Shown: positions 25,923 through 33,400 of the stretch, piece after piece | Layout: each line of letters starts with the position of its first letter | How positions within the stretch are numbered: the first letter of the stretch is position 1 | Source of the DNA: Streptomyces cathayae | Lineage (GTDB): Bacteria > Actinomycetota > Actinomycetes > Streptomycetales > Streptomycetaceae | DNA length: 64,000 nucleotides | Direction of reading: 5' to 3' | Assembly: GCF_029760955.1 (NCBI RefSeq) | Contig: NZ_CP121682.1 | Span: 1,178,001 to 1,242,000 of the forward strand | Translations under genes and position numbers: made by a program | The notes under the pieces: generated by a model | Seen by the model: only the letters and a program-made list of their open reading frames with translations | Told to the model about the DNA's origin: nothing | Database searches by the model: none

Positions 25923-26510
25923 ACTTCCGGTGGGGCGGCGCCCCTCACTGCTCCAGTGACGCAGGGACGCTTCGAGCCCCGAGGCCGCGGGCCGGAGACG
26001 GGTGCCTTGTCGAAAAGCGTGAGCGGTCAGCGGACATGTGTCACGCGAGCGCTCGAACGAGCGGCATCCGGACAGCAGCGGCCGAAGTGCTCACGTCTTG
26101 GGGACGGTGTGTCACCCCCAGGACGGTTCACCCGTGCATGACCAACGGCGGGGACCCTTCACCTGTACGCGCGCAGGCCAGGTGCACATACATACCCCCC
26201 TTTGTCCAGGGCCCAACGTCCCTGCCCCCCAGGGCCCTTGGGGCATATGCCCCTGATGCCATACTGACCTGCGTTTTCTCCCGTCGGAAACCGGTGGTTC
26301 GGCGTCTGTTCGTTGTCGAGCCACCTTCGCACCCTCGACACGTCGCTCAAGGAGCCCAGCCATGTCCCGACCCTTCTGCCCGCTCCCGGTGAGGGCCTCG
26401 CGCCGACCGGACCGGTGGGCTCCCGTTCCGGTCGCCGACCGGGGCCGGATCGGGCCCGGCTCCGTGCGGGTACCCGTCGTCGGACACGAGACGGGAAGGA
26501 CCCGCTGACC
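25923..26510 (+). promoter_or_regulatory. Upstream region of the globin gene with a 14-bp palindrome
   Basis: 588 bases with no supported gene. A perfect palindrome GGGGCATATGCCCC lies at 26240-26253. It overlaps a possible promoter, TTGGGG (26238-26243) and CATACT (26260-26265), spaced 16 bases, so a regulator bound there could block or modulate transcription of the globin gene. The GGGAAGGA at 26493-26500 is the likely ribosome site. The remaining left half has no pattern I can name. Confidence 0.4.
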
Positions 26511-27854
26511 ATGAGCGTGGAAAACAGGACGTACCACACACTCCTCGCCCGGCACGACGCGATGCGGCTGCGTCAGCGGTTGCTCTCCCCCGGAAGTGAC
26601 CCGGGTGCCGACCTCGGTGGCCGTCCCCCGGCCGAAGAGACGTACGACGCGGCCGCGGACCAGCAGATCATCCTGCGTGACCTGGACCTGGTGGCTCCGC
26701 TCGACGAGCTGATCGACGACCTGTACCGGGCGCTGTTCGCACGGCACCCCTCACTGCGGTCGCTCTTCCCCGACACGATGGCGTTCCAACAGGCGCATCT
26801 GGCACGGGCGTTCTGGTACCTGATCGAGAACCTGCACCGCCCCGAGGAGATCACCGAAACCTTCACCCGGCTCGGCCGCGACCACCGCAAACTCGGCGTG
26901 CGCCCTGCGCAGTACACGGCGTTCAAGGACGCGTTGTGCGAAGCGCTGCGGAGCCGTGCCGGCGAGTACTGGAGCCCTGGGCTCGAGCAGGCCTGGATGC
27001 GGATGCTGCAGCTCGGTGTCACCGCCATGGTCCGGGGCGCGGAGGCCGCGCTGCACGAACCACCGTGCTGGCGGGCGACGGTGACGTCCCACCAGTTGTA
27101 CGGGCCGGACCTGGCGGTGCTCCGCCTCCTGCCGCACGAGACCTTCCGGTACCGGGCCGGTCAGTACACCACTCTGGAGTCCGCCCGGCTGCCGCACACC
27201 TGGCGTCCGTACTACCTGGCCGACGGGCCCGGCCCGGACGGGGAACTCGAGTTGCACGTCCGGCGCAGCGGCCCCGGCGGGGTCAGCGAGATGCTGGTGC
27301 TCCACACCTCACCCGGGGACCAGGTACGGCTCGGGCCGCCGAAGGGCAGTCTGACGCTCGACGCGGAGCCCCTGGACACCCTGCGGTTGGTCGTCCGGGA
27401 CACCGGCTGGGCCGCGATGAAGGCACTGCTGCAGGAGCTGGACAGCGGTGTGCGGCGGTCCTCCGCACACCGTGTGCGCCGCCGGGTACAGCTCTTCCTC
27501 GGCGCCGACTCGCTGTCCGACCTCTACGACCTCGGGTATCCGGCGGGCCTCGAACGACGCCACTCCTGGCTGACCGTGGTCCCGGTGACGGGCGGGGCAC
27601 CGACCGGGGGGAGGTACGACCGGCTGCTCCACGCGGTGGCCCGGAGCACCCCCCTCACGGAGGGGCGCACCCTGATCGCCGGGCCGCCGGACATGGTCCG
27701 TTCGGTGGCGGCCGGGCTCGTCCACGCCGGGCATCCCGCCGACCGCATCGCCCACGACCTGCTGCCGTCCGGTCCGCACGTCCTGCCACGGTCCGCCCGG
27801 GGGCACGGGCCGGCCGGGGACCTCACACCTCCGGGGCAGCAGATCCCCGCCTGA
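26511..27854 (+). CDS. Globin-reductase fusion (flavohaemoglobin-like)
   Basis: A 447-residue protein with a globin domain (about residues 50-190) fused to an FAD/NAD(P)-binding reductase domain. The proximal-histidine helix reads FTRLGRDHRKLGVRPAQY, and the distal side contains FPDTMAFQQAHLARAF. In the reductase, YRAGQYTTL and RPYYLADGP replace the usual R-x-Y-S flavin motif (here RPYY), and LGPPKGSLTL is the NAD loop. The expected role is NO dioxygenation or oxygen/peroxide chemistry. An extension of about 50 residues precedes the globin. The start at 26511 has GGGAAGGA upstream. The gene is alone, followed on the other strand by a broken macro-domain copy. Confidence 0.85.
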   Translation: MSVENRTYHTLLARHDAMRLRQRLLSPGSDPGADLGGRPPAEETYDAAADQQIILRDLDLVAPLDELIDDLYRALFARHPSLRSLFPDTMAFQQAHLARAFWYLIENLHRPEEITETFTRLGRDHRKLGVRPAQYTAFKDALCEALRSRAGEYWSPGLEQAWMRMLQLGVTAMVRGAEAALHEPPCWRATVTSHQLYGPDLAVLRLLPHETFRYRAGQYTTLESARLPHTWRPYYLADGPGPDGELELHVRRSGPGGVSEMLVLHTSPGDQVRLGPPKGSLTLDAEPLDTLRLVVRDTGWAAMKALLQELDSGVRRSSAHRVRRRVQLFLGADSLSDLYDLGYPAGLERRHSWLTVVPVTGGAPTGGRYDRLLHAVARSTPLTEGRTLIAGPPDMVRSVAAGLVHAGHPADRIAHDLLPSGPHVLPRSARGHGPAGDLTPPGQQIPA

Positions 27855-27887
27855 ACCGGCCACCGCGGCAGGCGGCTGTGAGGGGCA

Positions 27888-28118
27888 GCCGGCCTGCGCG
27901 GCGAACGCCTCGTGGGCCCGGTCGTCGAAGAGGACGAACCGCACTTCCTCGACCGGCGTCCGCGTCGCCCGCACCGCCTCCACGGCGATCCGGGCGGCGT
28001 CCTGGACGGGCCGTCCGTAGACGCCCGCGGAGACCGCCGGAAAGGCCACCGTGCGGGCCCCGAGTTCGTCCGCCACCCGCAACGACTCGCGACAGCACGA
28101 GGCCGGCAGCTCCGATGA
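27888..28118 (-). pseudogene. 5'-truncated second copy of the macro-domain gene
   Basis: The minus-strand translation carries about 77 residues, from [20 protein letters not shown] through [17 protein letters not shown], nearly identical to the last part of the intact macro-domain gene at 29700-30212. The N-terminal two thirds, including the ADP-ribose binding loops, are missing, and similarity stops abruptly near 28118. At the other end the stop codon of the intact copy is gone, so the frame runs on, antisense to the globin gene, without homology. There is no start codon. This is a remnant of a duplication, unlikely to be functional. Confidence 0.85.
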
Positions 28119-28219
28119 TTCAGTTTTCCAACGCAGGCTGCAACACTGACGGTTGGCACGTCGCACGATCTTCACCGTGTGTCCGAGAGCACCCACCTGA
28201 TCCCGAAAGGCAGCACACC

Positions 28220-28654
28220 ATGCCCCCTTCCGAGACGGCAGCCCTCAGCCCCGCCATCCTCCTGGCGGCCATGCCCTTCGCGACACAGCTGGGCATCGAA
28301 CTCCACGAGGCCGCCCCCGACCGGACCACAGGCAGTCTGCCCTGGTCCCCGGAGGCCTGCACCGCGGGCGGAATCCTGCACGGCGGAGCCCTGATGGCGC
28401 TGGCCGACTCCGTCGGCGCGGTCTGCGCCTACCTCAACCTCCCGCCGGGCGCCGGGACGTCCACGGTCGAGTCCAAGACCAACTTCCTGCGGGGAGTGGC
28501 CTCCGGGCGAGTGCACGCCACGGCCCGCCCCCTGCACGTCGGCGGCACCCTCGTCGTCGTGCAGACCGACCTGCGGGACGACAGGGACCGGCTCGTGGGG
28601 CAGACCACCCAGACCCAGATCGTGCTCGCCGCGAAGGACGGCGCCACCAACTGA
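28220..28654 (+). CDS. PaaI-type hot-dog thioesterase
   Basis: A 144-residue single hot-dog domain acyl-CoA thioesterase. Landmarks are GGILHGGALMALADSVGAVCA, with the H-G-G motif in the N-terminal helix, and VESKTNFLRGVASGRVHATARPLHVGGTLVVVQTDLRD. Related enzymes hydrolyse phenylacetyl-, 4-hydroxybenzoyl- or other aryl/acyl-CoA thioesters; the substrate is not evident. The start at 28220 has GAAAGG 9 bases upstream. It stands alone, downstream of the pseudogene of the macro domain, and is followed by a short hairpin (CCCCGC-CT-GCGGGG, 28655-28668). Confidence 0.88.
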   Translation: MPPSETAALSPAILLAAMPFATQLGIELHEAAPDRTTGSLPWSPEACTAGGILHGGALMALADSVGAVCAYLNLPPGAGTSTVESKTNFLRGVASGRVHATARPLHVGGTLVVVQTDLRDDRDRLVGQTTQTQIVLAAKDGATN

Positions 28655-28866
28655 CCCCGCCTGCGGGGACGGCACCGGACACCCGCACGCTCGACAGACC
28701 GCCTGCCGGCTGCCGCCGGAACGTCAGTGGGTCATTTCACTGGCACAGATCTTGGGGAGCGGTCGCGGAGGGTCACCCGAGTCCATCATCGCCGGAAGCA
28801 GTGTTCGTCCGGTGTTTTTGGAGCCGAGTCACCTGTGAGCCGGACGGCGCGTGCCACGATGGGCCC

Positions 28867-29523
28867 ATGAGTGATGAGCGCCGGGGCCTACTTGCTGAGA
28901 AGACGCCCTTCCCTGACGACTTCGATGATCGGCTGCATGCCCAGCTCACCTTTCTCGTCGAGGTGGACCATCTCAAGACCATCCTCCGTCAGTCCCCCCT
29001 CGCTGCGGCGGACCGCCGAGAGAACGATGCGGAGCACTCGTGGCATCTGGCGATGATGGTGGTGATCCTCGCCGAACACTCCGACCAGCCCATCGACGTA
29101 GGGCACACCGTTCAGCTCGTTCTCCTGCACGATCTGGTGGAGATCTACGCCGGTGACACCCCCCTGTACGACAGTGCCGCGGGAAGCGACCAGCACGAAC
29201 GGGAAGTTGCCGCGGCCGACAGGCTCTTCAGACTGCTGCCAACGGATCAAGCTCAGCGCATGCGGGCGCTCTGGGACGAATTCGAGGAACGTCACACTTC
29301 CGAAGCCAAATTCGCCAAAGCGATGGACCGGCTGCAGCCACTTCTCCTCAACTGGATGGCGCGCGGCGGTACATGGCGCACTCCGGGCGTCACCGCCGAC
29401 GACGTCCGGGCCCGCAAGGCAGTGATCGGGGAGGCATCCGCCTCCCTGTGGAGTGCCGGGCGACGTCTCATCGACGAGGGCGAAACACGCGGCTGGTCGA
29501 GACGTGCCACACCCCGGGGGTGA
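28867..29523 (+). CDS. HD-domain phosphohydrolase (YfbR/HDDC2-like)
   Basis: A 218-residue HD-fold metal phosphohydrolase. Metal ligands are in AEHSWHLAMM, VLLHDLVEIYAGDTPLYD and the Asp in FAKAMDRLQPLLLNW. YfbR-type members hydrolyse deoxyribonucleoside 5'-monophosphates, so a nucleotidase activity is the best guess. The region is less GC-rich at third codon positions than its neighbours, which may mark recent acquisition. ATG at 28867 follows GGGCCC without a strong ribosome site. It is preceded by a promoter-like gap and followed by 176 bases with no recognised gene. Confidence 0.85.
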   Translation: MSDERRGLLAEKTPFPDDFDDRLHAQLTFLVEVDHLKTILRQSPLAAADRRENDAEHSWHLAMMVVILAEHSDQPIDVGHTVQLVLLHDLVEIYAGDTPLYDSAAGSDQHEREVAAADRLFRLLPTDQAQRMRALWDEFEERHTSEAKFAKAMDRLQPLLLNWMARGGTWRTPGVTADDVRARKAVIGEASASLWSAGRRLIDEGETRGWSRRATPRG

Positions 29524-29699
29524 CGGGGTATTACCGCAGATGGCCGACCTCGCCGGACCACGCCTTCGCGGCGGCCCTGGACGCGCTGTGCCGCCTGGCG
29601 CTGTCGGATCCGCCGCAGGGCGATCGGTGGCAGGTCGTGCCGCACGAGCAGCCTCGGGTGGGACCCGGGCCGAGCTCATGCGTCAGCGCTCTGTGGCGG
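29524..29699. other. Gap with an open plus-strand frame of unknown meaning
   Basis: 176 bases between the HD gene and the macro-domain gene. The plus frame stays open and reads YYRRWPTSPDHAFAAALDAL, which resembles ordinary coding sequence, but I cannot link it to a family or a start. It may be a relic. Confidence 0.25.
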
Positions 29700-30212
29700 T
29701 CAGCCGGCCTGTGCGGCGAACGCCTCGTAGGCCCGGGCGTCGAAGAGGACGAAGCGGACCTCCTCGACGGACGTGCGAGTTCTGCGCACCGTCTCGACGG
29801 CGATGCGCGCCCCGTCGTCCAGGGGCCAGCCGTAGCCACCGGTGGACACGGCCGGGAAGGCGACCGTGCATGCGCCCAACTCGTCGGCCACGCGGAGGGA
29901 TTCGCGGTAGCACGAGGCCAGCAGCTCCGAGCGGTCCTCCTCGCTGGTGAACACCGGGCCCACCGTGTGGATCACCCAGCGGGCGTTCAGGGCGCCCGCG
30001 GTGGTGGCGACGGCCCGGCCGGTGGGCAGGCCGTCGCTGTGGAGGGAGGCGCGCAGGCGGCGGCACTCCTCGAGGATCGCGGGGCCGCCGCGGCGGTGGA
30101 TCGCGCCGTCGACGCCGCCCCCGCCGAGGAGGGAGGAGTTGGCCGCGTTGACGATGGCGTCGACGTGCTGGCGGGTGATGTCGCCCTGGACGAGGGTGAG
30201 GGTGGTGGTCAT
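29700..30212 (-). CDS. Macro-domain protein (O-acetyl-ADP-ribose deacetylase type)
   Basis: A 170-residue stand-alone macro domain, YmdB/MacroD-like. The ADP-ribose binding sites are visible: [20 protein letters not shown], then [14 protein letters not shown] with the catalytic Asp region, and [11 protein letters not shown]. Such proteins release ADP-ribose from O-acetyl-ADP-ribose or from ADP-ribosylated proteins. It is the downstream partner of the oxidoreductase at 30209: start and stop overlap by ATGA, so both are cotranslated. A truncated second copy lies at 27888-28118. The link to the sirtuin (16.2 kb) is functional only by inference. Confidence 0.92.
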   Translation of the reverse strand: MTTTLTLVQGDITRQHVDAIVNAANSSLLGGGGVDGAIHRRGGPAILEECRRLRASLHSDGLPTGRAVATTAGALNARWVIHTVGPVFTSEEDRSELLASCYRESLRVADELGACTVAFPAVSTGGYGWPLDDGARIAVETVRRTRTSVEEVRFVLFDARAYEAFAAQAG

Positions 30213-31618
30213 GACCGGCGCAGCCTCCTCCAGACGGCCTTCGCCGCGTTGTGTCCCGACATGCCGTGCACGCCGGGGCCGGGCGGGGTGGCCGAGGAAC
30301 AGATGAACACGGCCGGGTGCGGGGTGTTGTACGGGAAGAGGGAGAGCTTGGGGCGCAGCAGGAGCTGGAGGCCGCTGGCCGCGCCGGAGGCGATGTCGCC
30401 GCCGACGTAGTTGGCGTTGCGGGCAGCGAGTTGGGGTGGGCCGGCGGTGGCGCGGGCCAGGACGCGGTCACGGAACCCCGGGGCGAAGCGCTCCAGTTGG
30501 CGTTCGACGGTGTCGGTGAGGTCGCCGGTCCAGCCGTTGGGGACGTGGCCGTAGGCCCAGAAGGTGTGCCGGCCGGCCGGGGCCCGGGTGGGATCGGCGA
30601 CGCTGGGCTGGACGGTGATGAGGAACGGCCGCTCGGGGGCGCGGCCCTCGCGGGAGGCGGCGCGCAGGGCGGTGCCGATCTCGGAGCTGTCCGCGCCGAT
30701 CTGCACGGTGGTGGCCCTGCGGGCCTCGGGCGCGGTCCACGGCACCGGGCCGTCCAGCGCGTAGTCGATCTTGAAGACGCCGGGTCCGTAGCGGTAGTTC
30801 GCGTAGTGGTCGCCGAAGCCGGCGATGCGGGCCAGGGCGGTGGGCGAGGTGTCGAAGACGTACGCCCGGGCCGGGGGCAGGTCGTCCAGGCGCTTGACCT
30901 CGTAGTCGGTGTGGATCGCGCCGCCGAGGTCCTTCAGGTATCCGGCGAGGGCGTCGGAGATGGCCTGGGAGCCGCCGCGGGCGACGGGCCAGCCGCGGGC
31001 GTGCGCGGCGAGGGCGAAGACCAGGCCGATGGCGCCGGTGGCGAAGCCGCCGAGGGGGGCGATCACATGGGCGACGAGGCCGGCGAACAGGGTCCTGGCC
31101 CGCTCGTCGCGGAAGCGGCGCATCAGCCAGGTGGAGGGCGGCAGTCCGACGAGGCCGAAGCGGGCGAGGGTGACCGGGTCGCGGGGCAGCGCGGTGAGCG
31201 GCAGGGACATGAAGTCGCGGGCCAGGGTGTCCCATCGGGGCAGGAAGGGTGCGACCAGGCGGCGGTACGCACCGGCGTCGCGCGGGCCGAAGGAGGCGGC
31301 CGTCTCGCCGACCGACCGGGACAGCACGGCCGCCGTGCCGTCCAGGAAGGGGTGGGCCATGGGCAGGTCCGCGTGCAGCCACTCGAGGCCGTAGCGCTCC
31401 AGCGGAAGGGCCCGGAACGCGGGTGAGTTGATGCCCAGCGGGTGCGCCGCGGAGCACGGGTCGTGCCGGAAGCCGGGCAGGGTCAGTTCCTCGGTGCGGG
31501 CGCCGCCGCCGACGGTGCCCCTCGCTTCGAACAGCGCGACGGAGAAGCCGCGCCGGGCCAGCTCCGCGGCGGCGGTCAGTCCGTTCGGCCCCGCTCCCAC
31601 CACGACCACATCGAGCAT
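30209..31618 (-). CDS. Phytoene dehydrogenase-like FAD oxidoreductase
   Basis: A 469-residue FAD protein of the PYNDRD2/carotenoid desaturase-like family. The dinucleotide motif [20 protein letters not shown] is at the very N-terminus, followed by [16 protein letters not shown]. The C-terminus [22 protein letters not shown] is the usual second FAD block. Substrates for this group are unknown in bacteria, although carotenoid-like or lipid redox chemistry is often assumed. No other carotenoid genes are near. Start ATG 31618 has AAGG 8 bases upstream; GTG 31627 is possible. It overlaps the macro-domain gene. Confidence 0.88.
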   Translation of the reverse strand: MLDVVVVGAGPNGLTAAAELARRGFSVALFEARGTVGGGARTEELTLPGFRHDPCSAAHPLGINSPAFRALPLERYGLEWLHADLPMAHPFLDGTAAVLSRSVGETAASFGPRDAGAYRRLVAPFLPRWDTLARDFMSLPLTALPRDPVTLARFGLVGLPPSTWLMRRFRDERARTLFAGLVAHVIAPLGGFATGAIGLVFALAAHARGWPVARGGSQAISDALAGYLKDLGGAIHTDYEVKRLDDLPPARAYVFDTSPTALARIAGFGDHYANYRYGPGVFKIDYALDGPVPWTAPEARRATTVQIGADSSEIGTALRAASREGRAPERPFLITVQPSVADPTRAPAGRHTFWAYGHVPNGWTGDLTDTVERQLERFAPGFRDRVLARATAGPPQLAARNANYVGGDIASGAASGLQLLLRPKLSLFPYNTPHPAVFICSSATPPGPGVHGMSGHNAAKAVWRRLRRS

Positions 31619-31739
31619 CGACACCACCTTCGGGCTCCTTCGTCAGCCGACGGCAACCGGAGGGTCAGGATATGCCGGTGGGCCGGCACCGCCCCGGGTC
31701 CGGGGCAACATCCACCGGGGCCCGGGGCGACGGCGCCTC

Positions 31740-31759
31740 GGCCGGCCGTGCCGCCGGCC
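31740..31759 (-). terminator. Short hairpin after the IMPase gene
   Basis: A 7-bp stem GGCCGGC-N6-GCCGGCC just past the stop at 31766 on the minus strand. GC-rich, no T run; weak support as terminator. Confidence 0.3.
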
Positions 31760-31765
31760 GGGGGG

Positions 31766-32620
31766 TCAGGCCCCGCCCGACAGCAGTCCCACCACCCTGC
31801 GGGCCGTGGCCTCGTCGCGGGCCGCGGTGAAGGGGAGGTCGTTGCCGCCCGTGATGCGGAAGGGGTCACCGGCGCGGGTCAGGTGGGCGCCGCCCGCCTC
31901 CTCGACGAGGAGCAGGCCCGCCGCGTGGTCCCAGGCGGCCTCCCAGCAGAACGCCGTGCTGTCCGACTCGCCGCGGGCGACGGCCAGGTACTCCAGTCCG
32001 GCCGAGCCGCAGGAGCGGGGCGCCACGCCGTCCGTCCGCAGGCCGAGGAGGGAGCGCTTCTGCTCTTCCGTGGTGAAGTCCGGGTGGGAGGTGGCCACCC
32101 GCAGGTCGCGGCCGGGGTCCGGGGAGCCCGCGTGCAGTCGCGTCCCGTCCAGGAAGGCGCCCTGTCCGCGGACGGCGGTGGCGAATTCCTCGCGGGCGGG
32201 GGCGTAGGTCCACGACGCGTGGATCACTCCCCCCTGGGCGAGGGCGACCAGGGTGCAGAATCCGGTGTCGCCCTGCACGAACTGCCGGGTGCCGTCGACG
32301 GGGTCGACGATCCACACCGGCGCCTCCCCGCGTATCCCCTCGTACGACGCCGGGTTGTCGTGCACCGCCTCCTCGCCCACCACGACGGAGCCGGGGAGCA
32401 GGGCGCGCAGCGCCTCGGTGAGGTACAGCTCGGACTGCCGGTCGGCGTCGGTCACCAGGTCGTGCGGGCCGGACTTGCGGTCGATCTCGTGGTCGGCGAG
32501 CCGGCGCCAGCGCGGCATGATCTCCTGTGCGGCCGCCTTGCGGACGGCTTCCTCCACGTCGACGGCGTACCGGGTGAGAAACTCTTCGATGGTTTCGTTG
32601 TCCTCGATCATGTGCTCCAT
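31766..32620 (-). CDS. Inositol monophosphatase-family protein
   Basis: A 284-residue metal-dependent phosphatase of the IMPase/HisN/CysQ fold. Metal sites are visible as DLVTDADRQSE, VVGEEAVHDN and WIVDPVDGTRQFVQG, followed by ATSHPDF and the C-terminal FCWEAAWDHAAGLLLVEEAGG. The family covers inositol phosphatase, histidinol-phosphatase, 3'-phosphoadenosine nucleotidase and fructose bisphosphatase activities; the sequence does not say which. Start is ambiguous: ATG 32620 or ATG 32611 with GGAG just upstream. It is flanked by the MarR gene on the same strand with a 208-base gap. Confidence 0.87.
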   Translation of the reverse strand: MEHMIEDNETIEEFLTRYAVDVEEAVRKAAAQEIMPRWRRLADHEIDRKSGPHDLVTDADRQSELYLTEALRALLPGSVVVGEEAVHDNPASYEGIRGEAPVWIVDPVDGTRQFVQGDTGFCTLVALAQGGVIHASWTYAPAREEFATAVRGQGAFLDGTRLHAGSPDPGRDLRVATSHPDFTTEEQKRSLLGLRTDGVAPRSCGSAGLEYLAVARGESDSTAFCWEAAWDHAAGLLLVEEAGGAHLTRAGDPFRITGGNDLPFTAARDEATARRVVGLLSGGA

Positions 32621-32828
32621 CAGAACATGTCCCACTGACAAACCCCACCTGCCTGGTGCACTCCAGGTGGTAACCACATGAATATGGGCCCTCGGCCCGG
32701 GAGAGTATGGGCTCGGCGGCCCACCGCACGGCCCCGCGCGCCGCTCGGCCCCGCGCACCGCACGGTCCGGGGCGTCGAGCCGGCCGAGGGCTTCCGCATC
32801 AGGCGCGATCAGCCGCGACCAGCAGAGG

Positions 32829-33326
32829 TCAGTCGCGGCGCAGCAGGGCGAGTTCCCCGTTCATCTCCGCGAGGAACCGGACGATCACGGTGAGCTCCTC
32901 GGGTGTGAAGCGGCCCCGCGCGATGTCCGTGCTCCGCGCGAGCGGCCGGAAGTAGTCCCTGATCAGCCCTCTGGCCGGCTCCGCGAAGTGCAGGTGGACC
33001 ACGCGGCGGTCGTCGGCGGCCCTGACCCGCTGGATGTGTCCCACCCTCTCCAGCCGGTCGATGCACGCGGTGACGGCGCCGGAGGTGAGGTTGAGCTGTC
33101 TGCGCAGTCTGCCCGGCGTCATGGGCTCGGTCGAGCCGTCCTGGCCGGCGTCCAGGATCGCGACCAGGGCCTGGACGTCGGTGGGATGCAGGCCGTGCGC
33201 CTGGGCGAACTCGTGGGCGACGCGGTTGAACTCGTTGTTCATCCGGCGCAGCAGGACGGCGAACGACTGCAACCCCGTGGGGTCGTCTCCGGGAAGAGGT
33301 ACCGAAGGGGCGCCTGAGTCATTCAT
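32829..33326 (-). CDS. MarR family transcriptional regulator
   Basis: A 165-residue winged-helix dimer protein. The recognition region reads GRLRRQLNLTSGAVTACIDRLERVGHI with the wing RVRAADDRRVVHLHF. It is divergent from a MMPL exporter gene, with only 74 bases between the starts, so it most likely represses that transporter and itself. A suitable operator, CTCGA-CAA-TCGAG (33345-33357), lies in the gap. The ligand could be a drug or lipid exported by MMPL. Confidence 0.92.
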   Translation of the reverse strand: MNDSGAPSVPLPGDDPTGLQSFAVLLRRMNNEFNRVAHEFAQAHGLHPTDVQALVAILDAGQDGSTEPMTPGRLRRQLNLTSGAVTACIDRLERVGHIQRVRAADDRRVVHLHFAEPARGLIRDYFRPLARSTDIARGRFTPEELTVIVRFLAEMNGELALLRRD

Positions 33327-33344
33327 GATCCCAGTATAAGATCA

Positions 33345-33357
33345 CTCGACAATCGAG
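33345..33357. promoter_or_regulatory. Candidate MarR operator
   Basis: Perfect inverted repeat CTCGA-CAA-TCGAG in the 74-base divergent gap between the MarR and MMPL genes, in an AT-richer patch (AGTATAAGATCACTCGAC). Position and symmetry fit a MarR dimer site. Confidence 0.5.
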
Positions 33358-33400
33358 ATACTCATTCATCGACTTACCTCTTCCACTGTGAGGAACCCTC

